A stretch of 56,857 nt of DNA from JAVBME01 sp031552765 (GTDB lineage Bacteria > Bacillota > Negativicutes > Acidaminococcales > JAISLQ01), in contig JAVBME010000037.1 in assembly GCA_031552765.1 (NCBI GenBank), positions 1 through 56,857 on the forward strand, given 5' to 3'. A program made the translations under genes and the position numbers. Below, in pieces: positions 43,207 through 51,203 of this stretch. The notes below the pieces were generated by a model. The model did not search any database. It saw nothing but the letters and a program-made list of their open reading frames with translations, and was not told the origin of the DNA. The number at the start of each line of letters is the position of its first letter. The first letter of the stretch is position 1.

Positions 43207-44487
43207 ATGAAAGAAGAGAAAGATTTGCGTTTTTCTACGCTAGCCGTACATGGCGGGCAGCAGCCCGACCCGGCGACCGGGGCTAGGACGGCGCCTATCT
43301 ATATGACAACTGCTTACAGTTTTCGCGATACCGACCATGCGGCGCGGCTGTTCGACCTGTCGGAAGCGGGCAACATTTATACCCGCCTGATGAACCCGAC
43401 TAACGATGTAGTAGAAAAGCGAGTAGCGCTTTTGGAAGGCGGAGTTGGCGCTCTGTCATTTTCCTCCGGGCATGCGGCGGTATTGGGGGCCATCTTGAAT
43501 ATTGCCCAGTGCGGCGACGAGCTAGTCAGCTCCTCTGCCCTTTATGGCGGTACCTACAATATGTTTGCCCATACTTTGCCCAAACTGGGCATAAAAGTTA
43601 CGTTTGTCGACCCCGCCGATCCGGAAAATTTCCGGCGGGCAATAACGGACAAAACCAAGGCGGTTTTTGCCGAAAGTATCGGCAATCCGCAAATGGATAT
43701 TCTGGATATAGAAAAAATAGCCACTATAGCTCACAGTGCCGGACTGCCGTTTATCGTCGACAGTACTTTTGCCACCCCCTACCTGAATAGGCCGCTGGAG
43801 TTCGGCGCGGATATAGTTGTGCATTCGGCCACTAAATTCCTCGGCGGCCACGGTGCGGCTATGGGCGGTCTGGTGGTGGATGGCGGCAAGTTCGACTGGG
43901 CCGGCGGCAAGCATCCGCTTTTGTCAGAGCCTGACTCTAGCTACCATGGACTTAGGTATACCGACCTCGGTGCGGCGGCCTTCATAACCCGCCTGCGGGT
44001 ACAAATCATGCGCGATATGGGCGCCTGTCAGAGCCCGTTCAATTCCTTTCTGTTGCTTTTGGGACTGGAGACCTTGCATCTAAGGATGAAGGCGCACAGT
44101 GAAAATGCTTTGGCTGTTGCCGGCTACCTGTCAGGCCGCCCAGATGTGGCATGGGTGAATTATGCCGGACTGCCCAGCAACAAAAACTATCCTCTGGCGC
44201 AAAAATATCTGCCCAAGGGCGCGGGCGCCATGCTTACCTTTGGTATCAAAGGAGGGCGGGCGGCAGGTAAAAAGTTCATCGACAGCCTGGAGCTGTTTTC
44301 GCTGGTAGCCAATGTCGGCGACGTTCGTTCGTTGGTTATTCATCCGGCCAGCACAACTCACTCGCAACTGGACGCGGAGCAGCTCGAGGCCGCCGGTGTC
44401 AGCGAAGACATGGTGCGCCTGTCCGTCGGCCTCGAGGACAAGGATGACCTTATAGCAGACCTGGAGCAGGCGATAAGGAAAAGTTGA
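43207..44487 (+). CDS. O-acetylhomoserine sulfhydrylase-type PLP enzyme
   Basis: Protein of 426 residues, Cys/Met-metabolism fold type I. PLP Lys in VHSATKFLGGHG (~211), phosphate contacts SFSSGHAAVLGA and the C-terminal RSLVIHPASTTHSQL. Length near 430 matches MetY (O-acetylhomoserine + sulfide to homocysteine) instead of MetB or MetC (~380-390). Divergent from metA. Confidence 0.88.
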   Translation: MKEEKDLRFSTLAVHGGQQPDPATGARTAPIYMTTAYSFRDTDHAARLFDLSEAGNIYTRLMNPTNDVVEKRVALLEGGVGALSFSSGHAAVLGAILNIAQCGDELVSSSALYGGTYNMFAHTLPKLGIKVTFVDPADPENFRRAITDKTKAVFAESIGNPQMDILDIEKIATIAHSAGLPFIVDSTFATPYLNRPLEFGADIVVHSATKFLGGHGAAMGGLVVDGGKFDWAGGKHPLLSEPDSSYHGLRYTDLGAAAFITRLRVQIMRDMGACQSPFNSFLLLLGLETLHLRMKAHSENALAVAGYLSGRPDVAWVNYAGLPSNKNYPLAQKYLPKGAGAMLTFGIKGGRAAGKKFIDSLELFSLVANVGDVRSLVIHPASTTHSQLDAEQLEAAGVSEDMVRLSVGLEDKDDLIADLEQAIRKS

Positions 44488-44515
44488 CCGGTATTTCAAG
44501 AAAGAAGCAAGTCGG

Positions 44516-44544
44516 TTGCTTTGTCTGTTATATTATGGTATCAT
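44516..44544 (+). promoter_or_regulatory. Possible promoter of the tRNA-Cys gene
   Basis: TTGCTT, 17-nt spacer, TATCAT. About 45 nt before the tRNA 5' end. Confidence 0.45.
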
Positions 44545-44589
44545 AATCTGGTAATGTCCCGATACGGTTAAACCGCCGGGGCAAAACAT

Positions 44590-44664
44590 GGCGGCGTAGC
44601 CAAACGCCAAGGCAAGGGCTCGCAAGGCCCTGACTCCCGTGTTCAACTCCGGGCGCCGCCTCCA
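44590..44664 (+). tRNA. tRNA-Cys (GCA), structurally unusual
   Basis: Acceptor GGCGGCG/CGCCGCC, U at the discriminator, encoded CCA, anticodon stem AGGGC/GCCCT with loop TCGCAAG giving GCA, as expected for Cys. But the base before the anticodon is C, not the near-universal U33. The D loop (AAACGCCAA) lacks the G18-G19 pair, and the T arm is irregular (CCCG/CGGG with a 10-nt loop). It may be a divergent functional tRNA or a pseudogene. Confidence 0.65.
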
Positions 44665-44672
44665 AAAACACC

Positions 44673-44716
44673 TACCGCCTGAGCATTAACAAAAATGTTC
44701 AGGCGGTATTTTTATT
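44673..44716 (+). terminator. Terminator after the tRNA-Cys gene
   Basis: TACCGCCTGA (44673-44682) pairs with TCAGGCGGTA (44699-44708), followed by TTTTTATTT. Confidence 0.85.
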
Positions 44717-44727
44717 TCAAAAAACAC

Positions 44728-44756
44728 TTGACTTTTTTTGAGAAAAATAGTAATAT
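44728..44756 (+). promoter_or_regulatory. Sigma-A promoter of speH-speE
   Basis: TTGACT, 17-nt spacer, TAATAT. It gives a leader of about 230 nt with AT-rich complementary stretches (TTTTTGTTTA near 44861 and TAAACAAAAA near 44884) and no recognised riboswitch. Confidence 0.55.
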
Positions 44757-44991
44757 CGTCATTAGCTCAATTAAGTTTAGTTATATTGTTATTTAAACTT
44801 AAAATAAGTTGATTTTATTTTTACACCCTGATTATAGCTGTTGGTAATTGATAGTGCTTTTTGTTTAAAAAAGTTTTGCAATGCTAAACAAAAACTAGAG
44901 GTTAACTTTGATCAAGCTCGTCTTTATGCAGTTAAAGGTGTTTCGGTGTTTATTTTAGCTAAACAATTATACAGGGAAGAAGGAATGCGCA

Positions 44992-45414
44992 ATGAAAATG
45001 GATACCCTCGGCCGTCATATCATAGTTGAATATTACAACTGTGATTGTGACGTTTTGCGCCAGCCCAAGCTGGTGGAAAAATATATGCGGGAAGCGGCTC
45101 TGTTAGCCGGGGCGACCATCGTGGAATCTTTCTTTCACCATTTCAGTCCGTGGGGTGTTAGCGGCGCCGTTATCATTTCCGAGTCGCACCTGACCGTCCA
45201 CACCTGGCCGGAATACGGCTATGCCGCGGTCGACCTTTTCACCTGCGGCGACCTCCAGCCGTGGAAGGGTTTTGACCACCTCGAGAAAAACTTTGGCGCT
45301 ACCAATAGCGAATCCATGGAAATAGGGCGCGGCATGACAGATAAAATAAGAAAATTCTTTCCGCAGGAACTGGGCGACATCTCCTACAAACCTTCCGCGG
45401 TGGAGGCGGTCTGA
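44992..45414 (+). CDS. speH: S-adenosylmethionine decarboxylase proenzyme
   Basis: Protein of 140 residues, prokaryotic class 1B. Autocleavage at Glu64-Ser65 in ISESHLTVH makes the pyruvoyl cofactor; catalytic Cys85 in FTCG and His70 are present. Makes decarboxylated SAM for spermidine. GAAGGA precedes the ATG. Its stop overlaps the speE start (TGATG), so the two are coupled. Confidence 0.95.
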   Translation: MKMDTLGRHIIVEYYNCDCDVLRQPKLVEKYMREAALLAGATIVESFFHHFSPWGVSGAVIISESHLTVHTWPEYGYAAVDLFTCGDLQPWKGFDHLEKNFGATNSESMEIGRGMTDKIRKFFPQELGDISYKPSAVEAV

Positions 45415-46259
45415 TGAGCCTGTGGTACGAGGAAGAGTGGAGCGGCGGCACCCGCTTTTCCGTCAAAATAAAAGAACATCTTCATAGTGAGCAGACGCCT
45501 TTCCAGCGCCTAGACGTTTATGAAAGTTGGGACTACGGACGCTTTTTTTCCCTGGACGGCTATATTATGATCACCGACAAGGACGAATTTGTCTACCATG
45601 ATATGATAGTCCACCCCGCTATGGCAGTAAAACCGGACATCAAAAAAGTGCTGGTTATCGGCGGCGGCGATGGCGGTACGGTAAGGGAACTGCTGCGTTA
45701 TACTACAATAGAAAAAATCGACATGGTGGAAATAGATGAACGGGTAGTGCGTGTCTGCCAGGAGTATTTCCCCGTGACTGCCTGCGGCCTTACCGACAGT
45801 AGGGTCAACCTTATGTTTGCCGACGGCCTGGTCTTTGTGCGCGGCGCACAAGAGGCCAGCTATGATCTTATCATTGTCGATTCCACCGACCCTATTGGGC
45901 CGGGCGAAGGCCTCTTCACCGAAGACTTTTACCGCAACTGCTTTCGCGTGCTTTCCGCTGACGGCATACTGGTCAACCAGAACGAAAGCCCCTACTACGA
46001 CCATAATCGGCGGGAACTGGAGCGGGCCTATAAGAAAATAAAAGCTGTATTTCCCATTGCTCTCGCCTATCAGGCGCATATACCTACTTACGCCTCCGGG
46101 CACTGGCTGTTCGGCTTTGCCAGCAAACAGCGCCATCCGGTCGAGGATGTGGATATGGAAAACTGGAAAAAGTTGGGGCTGGAAACAAAGTACTATAATT
46201 CCAGTTTGCATTACGGCGCTTTTGCTCTGCCGACTTTTGTAAAAGAATATTTGAAATAA
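45414..46259 (+). CDS. speE: Spermidine synthase
   Basis: Protein of 281 residues: N-terminal beta domain with YESWDYGRFFSLDGYIM, cofactor motif VIGGGDGGTVRELL (~80), VEIDERVV (~105) and catalytic Asp in IVDSTDPIGPGEGLF (~155). Transfers aminopropyl from decarboxylated SAM to putrescine. Uses the product of the overlapping speH gene. Confidence 0.95.
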   Translation: MSLWYEEEWSGGTRFSVKIKEHLHSEQTPFQRLDVYESWDYGRFFSLDGYIMITDKDEFVYHDMIVHPAMAVKPDIKKVLVIGGGDGGTVRELLRYTTIEKIDMVEIDERVVRVCQEYFPVTACGLTDSRVNLMFADGLVFVRGAQEASYDLIIVDSTDPIGPGEGLFTEDFYRNCFRVLSADGILVNQNESPYYDHNRRELERAYKKIKAVFPIALAYQAHIPTYASGHWLFGFASKQRHPVEDVDMENWKKLGLETKYYNSSLHYGAFALPTFVKEYLK

Positions 46260-46264
46260 TAGAT

Positions 46265-46306
46265 AAAAAACTTCTCTCTTCGTAGAAATTAAGAGAGAAG
46301 TTTTTT
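46265..46306 (+). terminator. Terminator of the speHE operon
   Basis: A 16-bp stem AAAAAACTTCTCTCTT/AAGAGAGAAGTTTTTT, T-run on both strands. It can also stop the converging gene. Confidence 0.9.
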
Positions 46307-46360
46307 TGTTGTTTGTAAATATGAACAAAAAATCTTTTTTATGTCAATACCGGTGTGCAG

Positions 46361-47623
46361 TCATTTCCGGGCGACAGTAATGTTTGGCATGTCCAGGCGG
46401 CGGTTTTTAGCTTCACCGAGTGGCTGGCGCTTGATTCTTAGGAGCAAGGCAACCGCGAGGGAGGAGAGAAAGCATATGGCAAAGATGCTGAGTATCTGAC
46501 TGTAGCTGTTGGTGGTGTCTTTTATCCAGGATACCCACAGCGGGCCCACTACGCCGGCCGCCGCCCAGGCGGTGAGTATTTTGCCGTGGATGGCGCCCAG
46601 CTGTTTGGTGCCGAAAATATCGCTCAAAAAGGCGGGTATAGTGGCGAAGCCGCCGCCGTAGCAGGAGATGATAAGGTAGATGAGAAACTGGAAGAACAGG
46701 CTGTTGGTAGTATTGGACAGAAGAAAGAAGGCGACCGTCTGGATGGCGAAAAAAGTGATATAAGTATTGGGCCGGCCGAGGTAGTCGGAAACCGAAGCCC
46801 AGAAAAAGCGGCCAAGGCCGTTTATGAGGCCGATGATGCCAACCATGCTGGCGGCAGCGAGCGGCGAGAGCCCGATCACTTCCTGTGCCATAGGCGAGGC
46901 GACGCTCAAAAGGCCGATGCCGCAGGTGATGTTGATAAAGAGCAGCCACCATAGAGCGTAAAACTGCCAGGTTTTCATAGCTTCAGCGGCGGTACGCTGG
47001 TGGGCGACGCCGGTGATGGCGCAAGCGCTGCTGGGAGTGGCTTCATCCTCTACCGGTTTGGCTGGCGGCGGGGCAAGATAGAGGGATGAGGCAAACATAA
47101 AGATAAGATATATGCCGCCGAGTATCCAAAAGCTATTGACCAGGCTGTATTTTTCTATCAGCAGCTGGAAAGCCGGGCCTGCTATCAGACTGGAAAAGCC
47201 AAAGCCCATGATGGCAACGCCGGTGGCAAAGCCGCGTTTTTCCGGAAACCATTTTACCAGTGTTGAAACAGGAGTGATATAGCCGACACCCAGGCCGATA
47301 CCGCCGATAATACCGTAAAACAGGTAGAGGAGCGGCAGGCTTTTCATAGTTAGGGCAAGGCCGGTGCCGAACATGCCGGCGGCGAAGAATAAGGTGGAAA
47401 ACAGGCCGGATTTTTTGGGGCCGTATTTTTCCACATAAGAACCTAAAGTGGCGGCGGACAGGCCTAAAAAGAGTATGGCCAGCGAGAAAGTCCACTGAGT
47501 GTCTTTAAGGCTGACGCCCAGCTCTTTCATTATGGGTTTGGTAAGTACGCTCCAGGCGTAAACGCTGCCGATAGAGATGTGGATGCCGACTGCGGATAAT
47601 GCAATCAACCAACGATTCCTCAT
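46361..47623 (-). CDS. OFA-family MFS transporter (oxalate/formate antiporter-like)
   Basis: ATG at 47623 with AAAGGAGAG; the frame is open 28 codons further but lacks a site there. Protein of 420 residues with 12 membrane segments and the OFA N-terminus WLIALSAVGIHISIGSVYAWSV. The family moves oxalate, formate or other monocarboxylates. A ~490-nt leader with two ZTP riboswitches precedes it. That suggests transport tied to one-carbon or purine metabolism, for instance formate. Inference only. Confidence 0.85.
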   Translation of the reverse strand: MRNRWLIALSAVGIHISIGSVYAWSVLTKPIMKELGVSLKDTQWTFSLAILFLGLSAATLGSYVEKYGPKKSGLFSTLFFAAGMFGTGLALTMKSLPLLYLFYGIIGGIGLGVGYITPVSTLVKWFPEKRGFATGVAIMGFGFSSLIAGPAFQLLIEKYSLVNSFWILGGIYLIFMFASSLYLAPPPAKPVEDEATPSSACAITGVAHQRTAAEAMKTWQFYALWWLLFINITCGIGLLSVASPMAQEVIGLSPLAAASMVGIIGLINGLGRFFWASVSDYLGRPNTYITFFAIQTVAFFLLSNTTNSLFFQFLIYLIISCYGGGFATIPAFLSDIFGTKQLGAIHGKILTAWAAAGVVGPLWVSWIKDTTNSYSQILSIFAICFLSSLAVALLLRIKRQPLGEAKNRRLDMPNITVARK

Positions 47624-47649
47624 TTTTCTTTCTCTCCTTTGTTGGAGAC

Positions 47650-47765
47650 GAATGATAAAACGCCATGTACTGTGTTGCGCCTCGTGTTTTATGCTCAACA
47701 TACGCACGTGTATGCTTCCGCTAAAACACTTCGGCGCGCCTTGTCTCTGGCATTTTCTATTTCGT
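47650..47765. repeat. Palindromic intergenic element, copy 2
   Basis: Nested dyads: outer GTGTTTTA/TAAAACAC and central CATAC-GCACGT-GTATG (47699-47714). Resembles 41780-41882 over most of its length. It lies between the riboswitches and the transporter start. Confidence 0.45.
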
Positions 47766-47861
47766 CTTGCTTTGTATTACGGTGCTTTTATTTCGGGAAA
47801 ATTAAAAAGTATCACAGGAGACTCGCTCCGTCTTGCATTATTGTTTCGTGAGTTTAAAAAC

Positions 47862-47965
47862 GGGAAAACAAAAACGCCTGGGTAAAGAAACTCTCTGCCC
47901 AGACGGTCGGCGGTACTTGTCATGGTCCACGTGGTCGATTCCACATTATCCGTCAGGCCCATGGC
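47862..47965 (-). promoter_or_regulatory. ZTP (pfl) riboswitch, proximal copy, with terminator
   Basis: Minus-strand order: P1 arm CATGGGCC (47963-47956), TGACGGATAAT, P2 GTGG-AATCGA-CCAC, P1 arm GGACCATG (47928-47921), then CCGACCGTCTGGGCA (47910-47896). The last piece also starts a terminator whose other arm is CCCAGGCG (47882-47875), followed by TTTTTGTTTT. One G-A mismatch in P1. Pattern matches the ZMP/ZTP class as I know it. Confidence 0.8.
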
Positions 47966-48013
47966 AAGGTTATACTGTTTTGTGCGGCGCGCGTGCGCCT
48001 TTTTTGTTTGCCC

Positions 48014-48117
48014 GGAAAATAAAAGCGTCTGGGCAGGGATAAACCTTTGCCCAGACGGTCGGCGCTTACACGATATGGCCCATGTGGTCGATTCCACTTA
48101 TCCGTCAGGACCATACA
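48014..48117 (-). promoter_or_regulatory. ZTP (pfl) riboswitch, distal copy, with terminator
   Basis: Minus-strand order: P1 arm TATGGTCC (48115-48108), TGACGGATAA, P2 GTGG-AATCGA-CCAC, P1 arm GGGCCATA (48081-48074), CCGACCGTCTGGGCA (48062-48048). The terminator stem is CGTCTGGGCA/TGCCCAGACG (48057-48048, 48035-48026) with a CTTTTATTTT tail. P1 pairs fully with one wobble. Transcribed first. ZTP binding would prevent the terminator from forming. Confidence 0.82.
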
Positions 48118-48174
48118 GCAGTTATTTGACTAACACAAATATAGCAAGGTGGAAATTTTTTGTCAAGAGGAAAA

Positions 48175-48714
48175 TCAAAAACTGGGCGGGGAGGATATCC
48201 ACATGACTTTAGCTTCGATTTTGCCGGCATTGGATATATAGTGGTTGAGGTTGGCCTTATAAGTGAAGGATTCGCCTTTTCTCGCTTTGTACTTTTTGCT
48301 GCCCAAGTGGATGTAGATACTGCCAGCCATGACATAGCCGAATTCCTCTCCCTGGTGGGCGGTTTCTTCTTTGGAGGCGCCGCCGGAATCAAGAGTGATA
48401 ATGATGGGCTCCATCATGTTTTTCTGTGCGTTGGGGATTATCCACTCGATTTTGTACTTGTAGTCTTTGTCTTCCAGCTCGTAAAAATCATCGTCGCGAA
48501 AAACGATGCGTTCGTCGGAATAATCGTTGAAAAAATCTTTCAGTGTAGTGCCAAGGCTCTCCAATATATTGGAGAGGGTATTGAGCGAGGGTGAGGTAAG
48601 GTCGTTTTCCAGTTGCGAGATAAAGCCTTTTGATAGTTCACAGCGGCTGGCCAATTCGTCCTGGGTCAGGTTTTTTTCTTGTCGTAGCCGGCGTATTTTG
48701 CCGCCTATATTCAT
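48175..48714 (-). CDS. XRE-type regulator with C-terminal cupin domain
   Basis: ATG at 48714; a 27-codon upstream extension overlaps the promoter. Protein of 179 residues: helix-turn-helix (NLTQDELASRCELSKGFISQLEN) at 1-60, and a cupin barrel (~105-178) with EEFGYVMAGSIYIHLG and YKARKGESF. PuuR-like proteins of this type sense polyamines or related ligands. Divergent from the SLC13 permease, which it may control. Confidence 0.88.
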   Translation of the reverse strand: MNIGGKIRRLRQEKNLTQDELASRCELSKGFISQLENDLTSPSLNTLSNILESLGTTLKDFFNDYSDERIVFRDDDFYELEDKDYKYKIEWIIPNAQKNMMEPIIITLDSGGASKEETAHQGEEFGYVMAGSIYIHLGSKKYKARKGESFTYKANLNHYISNAGKIEAKVMWISSPPSF

Positions 48715-48754
48715 TTTTACCACTTCGATTCTGTAAAAGTTTACTACTACTAAG

Positions 48755-48783
48755 ATTATATTAGTATATGTTTTTTCTGTCAA
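48755..48783 (-). promoter_or_regulatory. Sigma-A promoter of the XRE-cupin regulator
   Basis: Minus-strand TTGACA, 17-nt spacer, TATAAT: a consensus promoter 41 nt upstream of the ATG. Confidence 0.85.
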
Positions 48784-49001
48784 TCCAGTAATCAAGAGAA
48801 AAAATCTATTTTTTACTCCAATTAACTTTTAAAAGATTTAAAACTTTCAAAGGAATAATGAAGTGAAAAATTAAGGCTTTTTTATGGCGAGTCAAATTAT
48901 TTTGTTGCAATATAGAAACATCAGTTATATAATATTAAAGTAAATATATAAATATTTATTAAATTTAATAAATAAAGAATGAAAATATTTATATGTTTAT
49001 A

Positions 49002-49018
49002 TTAGGTGTACAACCTAA
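49002..49018. promoter_or_regulatory. Candidate operator before the SLC13 permease
   Basis: TTAGGT-GTACA-ACCTAA dyad, 24 nt before the TTG start at 49042. A plausible site for the divergent XRE-cupin regulator. The rest of 48784-49001 is AT-rich with nothing else recognised. Confidence 0.4.
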
Positions 49019-49041
49019 AAAATTAGAAGGAGGAGATATAA

Positions 49042-50316
49042 TTGACCCCAGCAGTGAAAACCCTTATTTTACTTGGAGTAGTGGCATTATTATTTGTTAC
49101 TGAAATTATTCCCCTAGCCATTACTGCCATGGGCGGCGCTATCGCCTGCGGGCTTTTGGGCCTGTTGCCCGCGGCCCGCGTATTTAGCGGCTTGTCTAAT
49201 TCCACCGTAGTTTTGTTTGCCGGTATGTTTATTGTCGGCGCTTCCATGTTTTACACCGGTCTGGCCCAAAAGATAGGTACTACCGTAGTAAAAATGTGCG
49301 GCACAAGTGAAAACAGCCTTATGTTCGGTATCATGCTCGTAGGTACTGTGCTCTCATCCGTTTTATCCAATACCGGTACAGCAGCCTGCTTGCTGCCTGT
49401 TGTTTTAGGTATCTGCTCAGCTGCGAAATTGCCGGCCTCCCGTCAGCTCATGCCGTTGGCTTTTGCTTGCGGCTGGGGCGGTATTATTACGCTTGTAGGA
49501 ACGCCGCCCAATATTATCGCCAATGGCGCACTGGGCGTAGCCAAAATGAAACCTTTTGCTTTTTTTGAGTTTGCCTGGATCGGCATACCTGTTTCTATAG
49601 CCGGTATGATTTATATGATGACCATCGGCAAAAGACTTTTGCCGACCATGCAGCTGAGCGCAGATGTAGAAGTCAAACAGGAAGTGGAAGAAGTAAGCGG
49701 CAGCGCTACGAAGCAGATGATTTCCGGCGCCATCCTGTTGGTTGTGGTCATAGCTATGGCTCTTGACCTCAAATGGCTGCCGTTGCAAACTGCCGCAATT
49801 ATCGGTGCGATAGTTTGTGTTCTGACCCGTTGTTTGACAGAAAAGCAAGCCTATGCTTCTATAGACTGGGTAACAATTTTTCTCTTTGCGGGTATGATGC
49901 CCGTGTCGGAAGCCATGGATAAAACCGGCGCCGGCAAGCTTATCGCCGAATGGGTGGTAGGCCTGATGGGTGGAGCTCCTTCTCCGCTGGTAGTAACCGC
50001 CATACTGTTTATCCTGTCTTGCGGTTTGACCCAATTTATGTCCAATACGGCTTCGGCGGCCCTGCTTTGTCCTATCGGCATTTCCATTGCCCAGCAACTT
50101 GGCGCCAGCCCGCATGCCGTTATCATGGCTATCGCGGTAGCCGCGTCCTGCGCGTTCGCGACACCTGTGGGCACGCCGCCCAATACTTTGGTGCTCGGCC
50201 CCGGCGGTTACAAATTTATGGATTATGTAAAGGCGGGAACCGGCCTGGTTTTGGTTTCTTTCGTCGTTTCTTTAATAGTCATACCTATGGTATGGCCTTT
50301 CTTCCCCGGTAAATAA
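49042..50316 (+). CDS. SLC13-family permease
   Basis: TTG start at 49042 with AAGGAGGAG 6 nt upstream. Protein of 424 residues, 11-12 membrane segments, duplicated Na+/anion sites SNTGTAACLLP (~112) and SNTASAALLCP (~335), each followed by a VGTPPN turn. Arsenite/citrate/dicarboxylate type of the ion-transporter superfamily. Only weakly similar to the two DASS proteins of the sigma-54 module. Substrate unknown, probably a di- or tricarboxylate. Confidence 0.85.
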   Translation: MTPAVKTLILLGVVALLFVTEIIPLAITAMGGAIACGLLGLLPAARVFSGLSNSTVVLFAGMFIVGASMFYTGLAQKIGTTVVKMCGTSENSLMFGIMLVGTVLSSVLSNTGTAACLLPVVLGICSAAKLPASRQLMPLAFACGWGGIITLVGTPPNIIANGALGVAKMKPFAFFEFAWIGIPVSIAGMIYMMTIGKRLLPTMQLSADVEVKQEVEEVSGSATKQMISGAILLVVVIAMALDLKWLPLQTAAIIGAIVCVLTRCLTEKQAYASIDWVTIFLFAGMMPVSEAMDKTGAGKLIAEWVVGLMGGAPSPLVVTAILFILSCGLTQFMSNTASAALLCPIGISIAQQLGASPHAVIMAIAVAASCAFATPVGTPPNTLVLGPGGYKFMDYVKAGTGLVLVSFVVSLIVIPMVWPFFPGK

Positions 50317-50327
50317 ATTGTTTTATA

Positions 50328-50358
50328 AAGATGCGCCGGTTTTTAGCCGGCGTATCTT
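50328..50358 (+). terminator. Terminator of the SLC13 permease gene
   Basis: AAGATGCGCCGG pairs with CCGGCGTATCTT (one wobble), then TTTTT. Confidence 0.88.
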
Positions 50359-50453
50359 TTTTATTTGCAAACTTTTTACACAGATAAGCATATTTTTGAT
50401 ATAATTAATTTAATAAATATATTTTTTGCTTAAGTTTTAGTGAGGTGTTTGCT

Positions 50454-50732
50454 GTGCAGGAGTTTCAGTATGCGGATTCCGTATATATGCAAAGGGTAGT
50501 TATTGTTTTTATTTGTGCTTTTGTGCTCATTGCAGCAGTTTCTAAAATTATCGGCGAAGAGCGCAAGGCAAAGTGGTTCAGAAAAAGGACTAAATACACG
50601 CTTTTTACCCGACGCAGTATTTTAGGCGAGTGGGTGCATTTTGGTTATCCTTGCACATGGCAGGGGTTGTTGATCTTTTTTGCTACTTTTGGCAGCATTT
50701 TTTCCATTGGTTATCTTTATATATTCCACTGA
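50454..50732 (+). CDS. Small two-helix membrane protein, function unknown
   Basis: GTG start at 50454 with GAGG 8 nt upstream. Protein of 92 residues: membrane helix (~13-28), a basic cytoplasmic loop (RKAKWFRKRTKYTLFTRR) and a second helix (~68-90). Not recognised. It precedes another small membrane protein 18 nt downstream. Confidence 0.6.
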   Translation: MQEFQYADSVYMQRVVIVFICAFVLIAAVSKIIGEERKAKWFRKRTKYTLFTRRSILGEWVHFGYPCTWQGLLIFFATFGSIFSIGYLYIFH

Positions 50733-50750
50733 AACAAGGAGAGCAGGGTT

Positions 50751-51137
50751 TTGGAAAAACAGGAAAAATTTGGCAAAGTAAGCGAATTAAAGGGGTACCG
50801 GGCGCTGGTGCTGGTAAAAGGTCAGGACGGCGAGGAACAGGCGATAGATGCTTTGAACAACCTAAATGCCAAAAAAGGCGATAAAGTGAAGGTGGTTTGG
50901 AGAAAAACCAGCAGGATGAGAGATATTAGCATGATAGTCGGACCGCCTTTGCTTTGCATAGCGGCCGGCATCATATTTGGCTACAGAATGGCGCTATACC
51001 TAAAAATGGCGATAGATATGGGCATAGCAGCCGGGGTGGCTATTTGGCTGTTACTGGGTATTTCTTATTCTTTCCGCTACTGGCGCTATGCTTACGGCCG
51101 TGGTTTGCAGCCTGTGATAGATGCAGTCGAACACTAG
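50751..51137 (+). CDS. Small membrane protein, RseC-like in layout
   Basis: TTG start at 50751 with AAGGAGAG. Protein of 128 residues: soluble N-terminal beta-rich ~55 residues (KGDKVKVVWRK), then two membrane helices (~60-80 and ~88-106) and a basic tail. The layout recalls RseC/MucC of the Rnf/SoxR system, but the Cys cluster is absent. Function unknown. Confidence 0.6.
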   Translation: MEKQEKFGKVSELKGYRALVLVKGQDGEEQAIDALNNLNAKKGDKVKVVWRKTSRMRDISMIVGPPLLCIAAGIIFGYRMALYLKMAIDMGIAAGVAIWLLLGISYSFRYWRYAYGRGLQPVIDAVEH

Positions 51138-51161
51138 TCTTTTCTCGTATAAGATAAAACG

Positions 51162-51191
51162 AAAACCCGGGAGCATATGCTCCCGGGTTTT
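51162..51191. terminator. Perfect palindromic terminator between convergent genes
   Basis: AAAACCCGGGAGCAT and its complement form a 15-bp palindrome, T-run on both strands. Confidence 0.9.
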
Positions 51192-51203
51192 GTAATGCTT
51201 TTT

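Noticed and set aside
44841..45029. 62-codon open frame in the leader of speH
   Set aside because: It starts with TTG without a ribosome site, has AT-biased composition and overlaps the start of speH in another frame; treated as leader.
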